Part shown: one piece after another, positions 1 through 5,433 of the stretch
Layout of the letters: each line of letters starts with the position of its first letter
Position numbering within the stretch: position 1 is the first letter of the stretch
Notes under the pieces: model-generated
Database searches by the model: none
What the model was told of the DNA's origin: nothing
The model's input: only the letters and a program-made list of their open reading frames with translations
Origin: Firmicutes bacterium UBA3932
Lineage (GTDB): Bacteria; Bacillota; Clostridia; Peptostreptococcales; Anaerovoracaceae
Length of the DNA: 5,433 bases
Reading direction: 5' to 3'
Assembly (NCBI GenBank): GCA_002385825.1
Contig: DGEG01000123.1
Location: 2,968-8,400, forward strand
Translations under genes and position numbers: made by a program

Positions 1-1550
1 GCTTCAGTTGTCAGGAACAACGAAGCGATGCTGGCGGCGTTCTGAATGGCGGAACGTACCACTTTGGCAGGGTCGACAATCCCCGCATCCATCATATTGA
101 CGTAGGCACCGGTTAAAGCATTATAACCCATACCTTTTTCCATGGCCTTTACTCTTTCTACAACGATAGAGCCTTCTTCCCCAGCGTTTTCGGCAATCTG
201 GCGCAAGGGTTCTTCAAGGGAACGGCGGATAATCTGTACTCCTACCGCTTCATCTCCCTCCAGCTTCAAATCGTCCAGAGCCGGGATAGCATTAAGGTAG
301 GCCACACCGCCACCGGGAACGATCCCTTCCTCAACCGCAGCCCGTGTAGCGGAGAGGGCATCTTCAATGCGCAGCTTTTTCTCCTTCATTTCCGTCTCAG
401 TAGCAGCACCGACTTCGATTACTGCCACTCCACCGGCCAGTTTAGCCAGACGCTCCTGCAGCTTCTCCCTGTCAAAATCAGAAGTAGTTTCCTCAATTTG
501 CACACGAATCTGGTTAATCCGCTTTTTAATATCCTCAGCAGAACCGGCGCCATCAACGATAATCGTTTCTTCTTTGCTGATTCTTACCTGCTTGGCACGG
601 CCTAACATATCTACGTCGACATTTTTCATGTCAAGACCGAGATCTTCTGAGACGACCTGGCCGCCGGTCAAAATAGCAATGTCCTCCAGCATGGCCTTGC
701 GGCGGTCACCAAAGCCAGGAGCCTTAACGGCAACACAGGTAAAGGTTCCCCGGATTTTATTCAGTACCAACGTGGCCAACGCTTCGCCTTCCACATCTTC
801 AGCGACCACCAGCAGAGGTTTCCCCCGTTGCACTATTTTTTCCAGCAGGGGCAGTATGTCATGGATATTGCTTATTTTACGGTCTGTCAGCAGGATCATC
901 GGTTCTTCCAGTACTGCTTCCATTTTTTCTGTATCCGTTACCATGTAAGCAGAAATATAGCCTCTGTCAAACTGCATCCCTTCCACGACTTTAAGGTCGG
1001 TTACGATGCCTTTTGATTCCTCAACGGTGATTACGCCGTCTTTTCCCACTTTTTCCATTGCGTCGGCGATCAGGTTGCCGATCGTCTCGCTGTCAGCAGA
1101 AATGGAGGCGACTTGGGAAATAGCCTCCCTGCTTTCTACAGGCCTGCTCTGGCTTTTAATATTGTCCAGGATTTTTTCAACTGCTTTGTCAATGCCCCGC
1201 TTCATCAACATGGGATTGGTGCCTGCAGTAACATTCTTGATCCCCTGCTTGATGATAGCCTGCGCCAGTAAAGTTGCCGATGTTGTGCCGTCGCCGGCTA
1301 CATCCTGTGTTTTATTGGCCACTTCCTTAACCAACTGGGCCCCCATGTTCTCAAAGTTATCTTCCAGTTCAATTTCACGGGCAATGGTTACACCGTCATT
1401 GGTAATCTGGGGAGAACCAAATTTTTTATCCAGCACTACGTTGCGCCCTTTTGGTCCCAGAGTCACTTTTACGGTATTGGCCAGCTTATCGACCCCTTTT
1501 TCCAGAGCGTGACGTGCATCTTCACGATAAAGTATATCTTTGGCTGCCAT
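1..1550 (-). CDS. groEL: Chaperonin GroEL (60 kDa, Hsp60), C-terminus cut off by window edge
   Basis: This gene encodes the large subunit of the cytosolic group I chaperonin, a double heptameric ring that folds non-native proteins by ATP-driven cycles with GroES. The frame begins MAAKDILYREDARHALEKG and stays open for 516 codons to the window edge. It includes the equatorial ATP-site motifs (TLGPKGRN at 30-37, D52, and GDGTTSA at 86-92, with D87 in the usual place). The apical segment ISNIHDILPLLE has the substrate-binding leucines. The IEDALSATRAAVEEG segment carries the catalytic aspartate at 397 (D398 in E. coli). Sequence ends at LFLTTE, so only about 25-30 residues, normally including a GGM-rich tail, should be missing. 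The start follows AAGGAGG at 1562-1568 and matches the family N-terminus. It lies 106 nt after groES, is presumably co-transcribed with it, and shows no frameshift. Identification is essentially certain. Confidence 0.98.
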   Translation of the reverse strand, partial: MAAKDILYREDARHALEKGVDKLANTVKVTLGPKGRNVVLDKKFGSPQITNDGVTIAREIELEDNFENMGAQLVKEVANKTQDVAGDGTTSATLLAQAIIKQGIKNVTAGTNPMLMKRGIDKAVEKILDNIKSQSRPVESREAISQVASISADSETIGNLIADAMEKVGKDGVITVEESKGIVTDLKVVEGMQFDRGYISAYMVTDTEKMEAVLEEPMILLTDRKISNIHDILPLLEKIVQRGKPLLVVAEDVEGEALATLVLNKIRGTFTCVAVKAPGFGDRRKAMLEDIAILTGGQVVSEDLGLDMKNVDVDMLGRAKQVRISKEETIIVDGAGSAEDIKKRINQIRVQIEETTSDFDREKLQERLAKLAGGVAVIEVGAATETEMKEKKLRIEDALSATRAAVEEGIVPGGGVAYLNAIPALDDLKLEGDEAVGVQIIRRSLEEPLRQIAENAGEEGSIVVERVKAMEKGMGYNALTGAYVNMMDAGIVDPAKVVRSAIQNAASIASLFLTTE

Positions 1551-1656
1551 AGCACAATAACCCTCCTTGTTTGGTATTATATTAGGTAACTCCTGAAAAA
1601 ATATTCAATCTGAGGTAACTTAAATACAAAACTAAGTGGACTCTGTTTTTAAGCTT

Positions 1657-1944
1657 TTATACATAAACAGCCAAAATGTCGTCCTGGCGTAAAATGAGGT
1701 ACTCCTCGTCAGCGATCTTGATTTCTGTGCCGGCATACTTGGAAAAAACAACCTTGTCGCCAACTTTAACGTCCATTTGCACTTTTGTCCCGTCATCAAG
1801 GATCCTGCCTGAACCTACAGCTTTAACTTCCCCTTCCTGTGGCTTTTCCTTGGCTTTATCCGGAAGGACAATGCCGGTGCTGGTCTTCTCCTCCTTCTCC
1901 AGGACCTTGATGATTACTCTGTCCCCTAATGGCTTTAAGTTCAT
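1657..1944 (-). CDS. groES: Co-chaperonin GroES (10 kDa, Hsp10)
   Basis: This gene encodes the heptameric lid that caps the GroEL ring and closes the folding chamber in the cytosol. The 95-residue length is normal for the family. The N-terminus MNLKPLGDRVIIKVLE matches the conserved GroES opening. The mobile loop spans about residues 16-33, with the GroEL-binding tripeptide I25-V26-L27 inside TSTGIVLPDKAKEKP. The segment VGDKVVFSKYAGTEIK and the ending EEYLILRQDDILAVYV are typical of the family's beta-barrel. The start is set by a strong CAAGGAGGT Shine-Dalgarno sequence at 1951-1959, six bases before the ATG. It is the first gene of the chaperonin operon, directly downstream of the CIRCE operator, so HrcA repression is expected. 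No unusual residues are seen. Confidence 0.98.
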   Translation of the reverse strand: MNLKPLGDRVIIKVLEKEEKTSTGIVLPDKAKEKPQEGEVKAVGSGRILDDGTKVQMDVKVGDKVVFSKYAGTEIKIADEEYLILRQDDILAVYV

Positions 1945-1950
1945 TCTGAT

Positions 1951-1959
1951 ACCTCCTTG
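1951..1959 (-). promoter_or_regulatory. Strong ribosome binding site of groES
   Basis: The minus strand reads CAAGGAGGT, nearly a full complement to the 16S rRNA 3' end. It sits six bases before the groES ATG and fixes that start. Confidence 0.9.
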
Positions 1960-1980
1960 TTGTATTGTAAAGTGTTGTTG

Positions 1981-2007
1981 TTAGCACTCATTTAAGCTGA
2001 GTGCTAA
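1981..2007 (-). promoter_or_regulatory. CIRCE operator (HrcA binding site) of groES-groEL
   Basis: Perfect 9-bp inverted-repeat arms, TTAGCACTC and GAGTGCTAA, are separated by exactly nine bases. This is the canonical CIRCE element bound by the heat-shock repressor HrcA. It lies between a probable sigma-A promoter and the groES ribosome binding site, about 37 bp before the groES start. It would overlap the 5' end of the transcript, where HrcA would block transcription at normal temperature. The sequence match is direct; the HrcA regulation is known for this element, but hrcA itself is not in the window. Confidence 0.97.
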
Positions 2008-2020
2008 TCAACTATAACTA

Positions 2021-2050
2021 ATATTATTAAAAATTGCTTTAAGATATCAA
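2021..2050 (-). promoter_or_regulatory. Probable sigma-A promoter of groES-groEL
   Basis: On the minus strand a -35-like TTGATA (2045-2050, five of six consensus bases) is followed after 18 bases by a -10-like TAATAT (2021-2026, four of six). Transcription would begin near 2012-2015, just upstream of the CIRCE operator, which is the usual geometry for HrcA-controlled groE operons. The region is AT-rich and other pairings, such as a TATAGT at 2011-2016, are possible, so the exact boxes are uncertain. A promoter somewhere here is likely. Confidence 0.6.
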
Positions 2051-2140
2051 CTCAAGCGTAACCCCGATAATCAGCCATATTAACAGGTATAGCTTGTTTG
2101 CTTTAAATTTCCTTCTAATTCTCCTTTTTCCTTTAAATTT

Positions 2141-4099
2141 CTAAATACAACTTTTATTATATCCTTCCCCAAAAAAAATATGCTTAAGGTTAGGGAATTC
2201 GTGACTTTTGTGAGGGAGAGACAGAGCCCTGGCAAAACGTGTCTGGTAATCCGGTTCGGCCGCTGTTTCGATAAACTGTACCCTCCTGGCTACTTCCTCC
2301 GCTTCCTGGCGTTTTTTCATGCTCAGGAGAGCCAGCTTTGCGCCATCCCCGGCAGCATTTCCTACAGCGTATACATTTTCCAGGTTACAGTCGGGAATCA
2401 TCCCGATAACCATGGCATTCTCTTTGTTGATATAGCTGCCAAAGGCTCCGGCCAGCACTATTTTCTCCGGCTTTTTCCCGCCATACTTCTCTATTAAATA
2501 TTCGGCACCGCAGTACATCGCTGCCTTGGCCAGTTGGACGGCACGTACATCTCCCTGTGTAACGGTAATATCGTTCCTCATGGCAGTTTCATCTGCGTAA
2601 CAAAGCACATACTCCATTTTTCCATCGACACCCTTACGGATCCTGGGGCTGTCAATTTCCTTGTTGATACGCCCCGAACTGTCTATGATCCCGGCCTTAA
2701 ACATTTCCGCTATGGCATCTATGATTCCGGAACCGCAGATTCCTTTCGCCAAGGGCTCGTCACCTTTTTTAAACCAGTCATCCTGCCCGATAACTTTAAA
2801 TTCGGGCTCTTTTGTCCGCGGATCAATCCTCACAGCTTCCACAGCTCCGGGAGCGGCACGCATACCGAAGGTAATCTGGGCGCCTTCCAGGGCGGGGCCA
2901 GTGGCACAGGAGGCAGAAAAAAGCTTTTCCCTGTTACCAAAAACAATCTCCCCGTTGGTGCCAATGTCAATAAGCAGTACCATTTGGTCCTGGTTATAGG
3001 GCTCTTCGGCAATAAGGGCAGCGACATTATCAGCGCCGATAAAACCGGCTTCAATCGGCAACCAGTGAATATAGGCGCCTTTATTTATGTTGATACCCAG
3101 GTCGCGAGCCTTAAAATCAACACCTTGTTTAAGAGCCGGGATAAAGGGCACCCGGCCGATATACTCGGGATTGATGGCCAGGAATAGATGATGCATGGCG
3201 GTATTTCCGACGAGGACCATATCCACTATCTCTCGGGGGGACAAACCTGCCTCCTCTGTTACAGCCTGGACCAGAAAGTTAATACCCTTAATAATTGCCT
3301 TGCTCAACTTCTCCAGCCCGCCCTCATTCCTCAGCGCATAGGTAATGCGGGAGAGAATATCTTCACCGTAGGTAATCTGTGGGTTCATCATTGATTTTAC
3401 CGTAGGAGATTCACCCGTTCGCAGGTTACAGAGGTAGGCGGCTACAGAAGTGCTGCCTACATCAACGGCGATCCCCCAGAGATTTTCCTTCATCCCGGGG
3501 AAAACATCAATTATCTCCTTACCTTTCCATACGGCGGCTGTGACCTTCCAGTCGGCAGCGCGAACTGTTTGCGAGATACCTGGAACTACAGGATAATCAA
3601 TATGCTCAATTCCTTTGAGACCGTATTTTTCCGCGACGGCATTCCTGATACGCGTGAAATCATCGGTCTGGTCTTCCAGTGTAGCCGGCGCCATCTCAAT
3701 ATAGTAGCTGCCAACTGCAGGTTCTACGGCTATTTCCCTGTGTTTTCCGGCCTTCCTGATCACCTGCCGGGCACCCCGGGATTCATCGGGGAGGTAAACC
3801 AGAACATTGCCGCGCACTTCAGCACAGCAGGCCAGTCTGTAATTGTCAGCCAGTTCATAATCCCCCAGCTTTTCTTTCTCGGCATCCGTGAGAGGAGAAA
3901 GGTTGCTCGCTTTTGATTCAATGCCGATTTTTTCAAAAAAACCTTCCTCAATTTTTACTTTACACTTCCCGCAGCTGTGTGCTCCCCCGCAGGGCGATTC
4001 TATATCCACTCCCAACTCGCGGGCCGCCGCCAAGAGGGTCTTTCCTTCATCAACGATTCCCCGCCTGCCGGAAGGTTGAAAGACAACAACATATCCCAT
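2141..4099 (-). CDS. RACo-like reductive activator of corrinoid proteins ([2Fe-2S] ferredoxin plus ASKHA ATPase, DUF4445 type)
   Basis: This is probably a cytosolic enzyme that uses ATP and an iron-sulfur cluster to reduce an inactivated Co(II) corrinoid protein back to active Co(I), as RACo does for the corrinoid iron-sulfur protein of the acetyl-CoA pathway. Residues 1 to about 105 form a plant-type ferredoxin domain with ligands C37, C43, C46 and C91 (C-X5-C-X2-C, then LAC). A linker and middle region follow to about 205. The ASKHA-type nucleotide-binding domain shows DVGSTS (213-218), GNTAMHH (298-304), LIDIGTNGEI (376-385), CGSGIIDAI (455-463), LAGAFGSYI (549-557) and GNAAGDGAK (580-588). 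The 652-residue length suits the family. The C-terminal cysteine-rich [4Fe-4S] motifs of RamA are absent, which argues against a methylamine-type activator. The ATG follows AAAGGAGGT at 4111-4119. It is probably co-transcribed with the preceding adenosyltransferase fusion. The family call is secure; the corrinoid partner (CoFeSP, O-demethylase or other methyltransferase) is not shown by the sequence. Confidence 0.9.
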   Translation of the reverse strand: MGYVVVFQPSGRRGIVDEGKTLLAAARELGVDIESPCGGAHSCGKCKVKIEEGFFEKIGIESKASNLSPLTDAEKEKLGDYELADNYRLACCAEVRGNVLVYLPDESRGARQVIRKAGKHREIAVEPAVGSYYIEMAPATLEDQTDDFTRIRNAVAEKYGLKGIEHIDYPVVPGISQTVRAADWKVTAAVWKGKEIIDVFPGMKENLWGIAVDVGSTSVAAYLCNLRTGESPTVKSMMNPQITYGEDILSRITYALRNEGGLEKLSKAIIKGINFLVQAVTEEAGLSPREIVDMVLVGNTAMHHLFLAINPEYIGRVPFIPALKQGVDFKARDLGININKGAYIHWLPIEAGFIGADNVAALIAEEPYNQDQMVLLIDIGTNGEIVFGNREKLFSASCATGPALEGAQITFGMRAAPGAVEAVRIDPRTKEPEFKVIGQDDWFKKGDEPLAKGICGSGIIDAIAEMFKAGIIDSSGRINKEIDSPRIRKGVDGKMEYVLCYADETAMRNDITVTQGDVRAVQLAKAAMYCGAEYLIEKYGGKKPEKIVLAGAFGSYINKENAMVIGMIPDCNLENVYAVGNAAGDGAKLALLSMKKRQEAEEVARRVQFIETAAEPDYQTRFARALSLPHKSHEFPNLKHIFFGEGYNKSCI

Positions 4100-4110
4100 A
4101 GCACCGCCTG

Positions 4111-4119
4111 ACCTCCTTT
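4111..4119 (-). promoter_or_regulatory. Ribosome binding site of the RACo-like gene
   Basis: The minus strand reads AAAGGAGGT, a near-perfect Shine-Dalgarno sequence, 11 bases before the ATG at 4099. The spacing is somewhat long, but no alternative in-frame start lies closer and the protein N-terminus matches a ferredoxin domain, so this start is favoured. Confidence 0.8.
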
Positions 4120-4209
4120 ATCTCCGCTCCACTCCTTTTCCCCAAATCCGGCCCTCTTTAAAACTGTGCAGGGCAAACCCCGTTCTCTTTGAGCCAAAAC
4201 TTTAAACCG

Positions 4210-5271
4210 TTAAAACTCCAGGCCCGCCATAGCCTTAACGCCGGCGCGGAAATAATGCTTCACCTCTTGCACCTCGCTGACAAGATCAGCGGCGTCAATT
4301 ATTTCTGCAGGGGCATTCCTCCCGGTCAGAACCACATCTACCTGTTCCGGCCGGTTGGCAAGCATATCGATCACTTCCTGAATGGAAAGCTGCCCGCGGT
4401 GCATAACAATGTTTATTTCATCAAAGATTACGAGATCATACTCCCCGCTGTACAATGCCTCTTTACCTTTCGTAAACCCCTCTAAAACAACACTTTGCTG
4501 ATCATCAAGGAGTACCCCGTCAGGAGACATTATATTCCTTCCGGACTGTACAACTATAAAATCCTGTAGGTACTTTTGGATAGCCTGGATCTCTCCTGAG
4601 CCGGGGTCGCTTTTTTTAAACTGAAGCATAAAGACGCGGCGACCATGCCCTAGGGCCCGCAGGGCCAGGCCCAGTGCCGCCGTTGTTTTTCCCTTGCCGT
4701 TTCCTGTATAAACCAGGACCTGCCCCTTGCGTCTCTGCAGGGAACCGGCCTCTCTTTCTGTGGCGCAGTCGGAAACACCTCCCTGCATCAGTTCCTGGGC
4801 ATGGGGAATTGCCGGTGCAATCACCTCCAGGCATTCTCTTACAGCCCGTGGGCTTCCGGGCAGGTTTACAATAAGCGTTTTTCCCCTCGCTCCACAGACG
4901 GCACGGGAGAGCATGGCATGCGGGGTCTTTTTCAGACTTTCCATTCTCATGGCCTCGGCCAGCCCTGGAACCTCCCTGTCAATTACTTCCAGCGTTGCTT
5001 CAGGAGTAAAATCCCGGGGAGCAAGACCCGTTCCGCCGGTGGTTAAAACAAGATCGACCTTTAGTTGGGCCTCCATTTTGATCAGTTCTGTCCGGATAGT
5101 ATCCTTGTCATCGGGAACAACGCCGTAATAGGCTACTTCCCACCCATTGGAGCGGACAATCTCTTCGATTACCTTACCGCTAAGATCTTCTCTTTCGCCT
5201 TTCGAGCTGCGGTCGCTGATCGTTAAAACGGCTACCTGTATCCGGCGTGCGTTTGGCCGGTTTTCTTTCAT
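4210..5271 (-). CDS. Fusion protein: MogA/MoaB-type molybdopterin-handling domain + BtuR/CobO-type ATP:corrinoid adenosyltransferase
   Basis: This single 353-residue frame joins two usually separate enzymes. Residues 11-164 are a MogA/MoaB-like domain: VLTISDR, PDD at 53-55, TTGGTG (77-82), PRDFTPEAT with D87, DREVPG, and NLPGSP (136-141). In MogA this fold adenylylates molybdopterin before metal insertion, and the two acidic positions matching its catalytic aspartates (near D54 and at D87) are kept. Residues 182-353 are a complete BtuR/CobO adenosyltransferase, which transfers adenosyl from ATP to Co(I) corrinoid. It has the P-loop GNGKGKTT (190-197), the Walker B-like strand YDLVIFDEIN (278-287), VLTGRNAP (314-321), and the family ending KHYFRAGVKAMAGLEF. 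The linker, about 165-181, is short and charged. A TTG codon lies directly upstream at 5272-5274, but the ATG is preferred on ribosome-binding-site spacing. The gene precedes a corrinoid activator. Domain identities are clear; why they are fused is unknown. Confidence 0.93.
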   Translation of the reverse strand: MKENRPNARRIQVAVLTISDRSSKGEREDLSGKVIEEIVRSNGWEVAYYGVVPDDKDTIRTELIKMEAQLKVDLVLTTGGTGLAPRDFTPEATLEVIDREVPGLAEAMRMESLKKTPHAMLSRAVCGARGKTLIVNLPGSPRAVRECLEVIAPAIPHAQELMQGGVSDCATEREAGSLQRRKGQVLVYTGNGKGKTTAALGLALRALGHGRRVFMLQFKKSDPGSGEIQAIQKYLQDFIVVQSGRNIMSPDGVLLDDQQSVVLEGFTKGKEALYSGEYDLVIFDEINIVMHRGQLSIQEVIDMLANRPEQVDVVLTGRNAPAEIIDAADLVSEVQEVKHYFRAGVKAMAGLEF

Positions 5272-5276
5272 CAAAT

Positions 5277-5284
5277 ATCACCTC
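5277..5284 (-). promoter_or_regulatory. Ribosome binding site deciding the start of the fusion gene
   Basis: The minus strand reads GAGGTGAT, complementary to the 16S rRNA 3' end. It ends five bases before the ATG at 5271 and only two bases before an adjacent in-frame TTG at 5274. The spacing favours the ATG, giving 353 rather than 354 residues. Confidence 0.8.
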
Positions 5285-5285
5285 G

Positions 5286-5433
5286 TTAATATGAAATGGG
5301 GCAGCGTTTTGCTGTAGGCGAGCTCCGGGGTTTTGGCTCGTAAAGTTCTACGGCTCGCTCAGGCCTTCGACGACCTTCCCGGCCAATTCCCATTAGGTGG
5401 GGGTGGCGCAAGGTTGGTGCTCGCTCCAGGGTT
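5286..5433. other. GC-rich segment with short repeats upstream of the fusion gene; no convincing gene
   Basis: This edge segment holds small inverted repeats: CAGC/GCTG at 5302-5314, CGAGC/GCTCG at 5319-5340, and CCCA/TGGG around 5390-5400. An 8-bp direct repeat, GCTCGCTC, occurs at 5353-5360 and 5419-5426, each followed by (C)AGG. One minus-strand frame is open from the window edge to a TAA at 5286-5288. It reads as about 48 residues rich in Arg and Pro (for example RAPTLRHPHLMGIGREGRRR), matches no family I recognise, and looks more like non-coding DNA. No clear promoter for the fusion gene is visible. The segment could be part of a dispersed intergenic repeat or the end of an unseen upstream gene; the sequence alone does not decide. 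Confidence 0.4.

Noticed and set aside
367..1512. Long plus-strand open frames opposite groEL (193 and 168 codons)
   Set aside because: They run antisense to an intact groEL, are serine-rich with no recognisable domain, and lack supporting ribosome binding sites. They are shadows of groEL codon use.
2073..2094. Possible terminator after the RACo-like gene
   Set aside because: The 7-bp stem (AGCTATA/TATGGCT with one G-U pair and an 8-base loop) is weak and has no following U-tract on the minus strand, so it does not qualify as an intrinsic terminator.
2534..3187. Plus-strand open frame of 217 codons opposite the RACo-like gene
   Set aside because: It lies wholly antisense to a well-conserved protein, matches no family I recognise and has no clear ribosome binding site.
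4000..4197. Minus-strand 65-codon frame overlapping the 5' end of the RACo-like gene
   Set aside because: It overlaps the conserved ferredoxin domain in another frame and contains the RACo ribosome binding site; its translation has no recognisable features.
5272..5274. TTG as start codon of the fusion gene (354 residues)
   Set aside because: It lies only two bases from the GAGGTGAT ribosome binding site; the adjacent ATG has more suitable spacing.
5286..5432. C-terminal end of an upstream minus-strand gene, ending in TAA at 5286-5288
   Set aside because: The roughly 48-residue Arg/Pro-rich translation resembles no known protein end, and the DNA carries short repeats. It is kept only as an open possibility in the finding on this segment.
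1..5433. CRISPR array, tRNA, rRNA, insertion sequence or riboswitch
   Set aside because: I looked for regularly spaced repeats, tRNA-like arms, transposase motifs and a cobalamin-riboswitch B12-box before the corrinoid genes and saw none. A covariance-model search would be needed to exclude divergent RNAs.

Overview
The window looks like a chromosomal segment of an anaerobic, low-to-moderate-GC Firmicute. A Clostridia member of the Peptococcaceae/Desulfotomaculum/acetogen type is my inference, not a demonstrated identity. The evidence is AGGAGG-type ribosome binding sites before the genes, a perfect CIRCE operator before groES-groEL, and genes for handling corrinoid cofactors. All four recognised genes lie on the minus strand, so transcription runs from high to low coordinates. 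The ORFs on the plus strand are shadows.

Layout in transcription order: (1) 5286-5433 is a GC-rich upstream segment with short inverted and direct repeats and no convincing gene. (2) 4210-5271 is a fusion protein: an N-terminal MogA/MoaB-type molybdopterin-handling domain joined to a complete BtuR/CobO-type ATP:corrinoid adenosyltransferase domain. (3) 2141-4099 follows after a 110-nt gap. It encodes a RACo-like reductive activator of corrinoid proteins, with an N-terminal [2Fe-2S] ferredoxin domain and a C-terminal ASKHA-type ATPase domain. (4) 2008-2140 is an AT-rich spacer carrying a probable sigma-A promoter, followed by the CIRCE operator at 1981-2007. (5) 1657-1944 is groES. (6) 1-1550 is groEL, whose last roughly 25-30 codons fall outside the window.

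The window thus holds two functional units. The upstream pair deals with metal cofactors. The adenosyltransferase needs a Co(I) corrinoid and ATP, and RACo-type proteins use ATP hydrolysis and a [2Fe-2S] cluster to return inactive Co(II) corrinoid proteins to Co(I). The MogA-like domain adds a link to molybdenum or tungsten cofactor, used for example by formate dehydrogenases. These cofactors meet in Wood-Ljungdahl-type or methyl-transfer metabolism, but no enzyme of those pathways is visible here. The downstream unit is an ordinary HrcA/CIRCE-controlled chaperonin operon. The most noteworthy item is the MogA-adenosyltransferase fusion and its pairing with a corrinoid activator.
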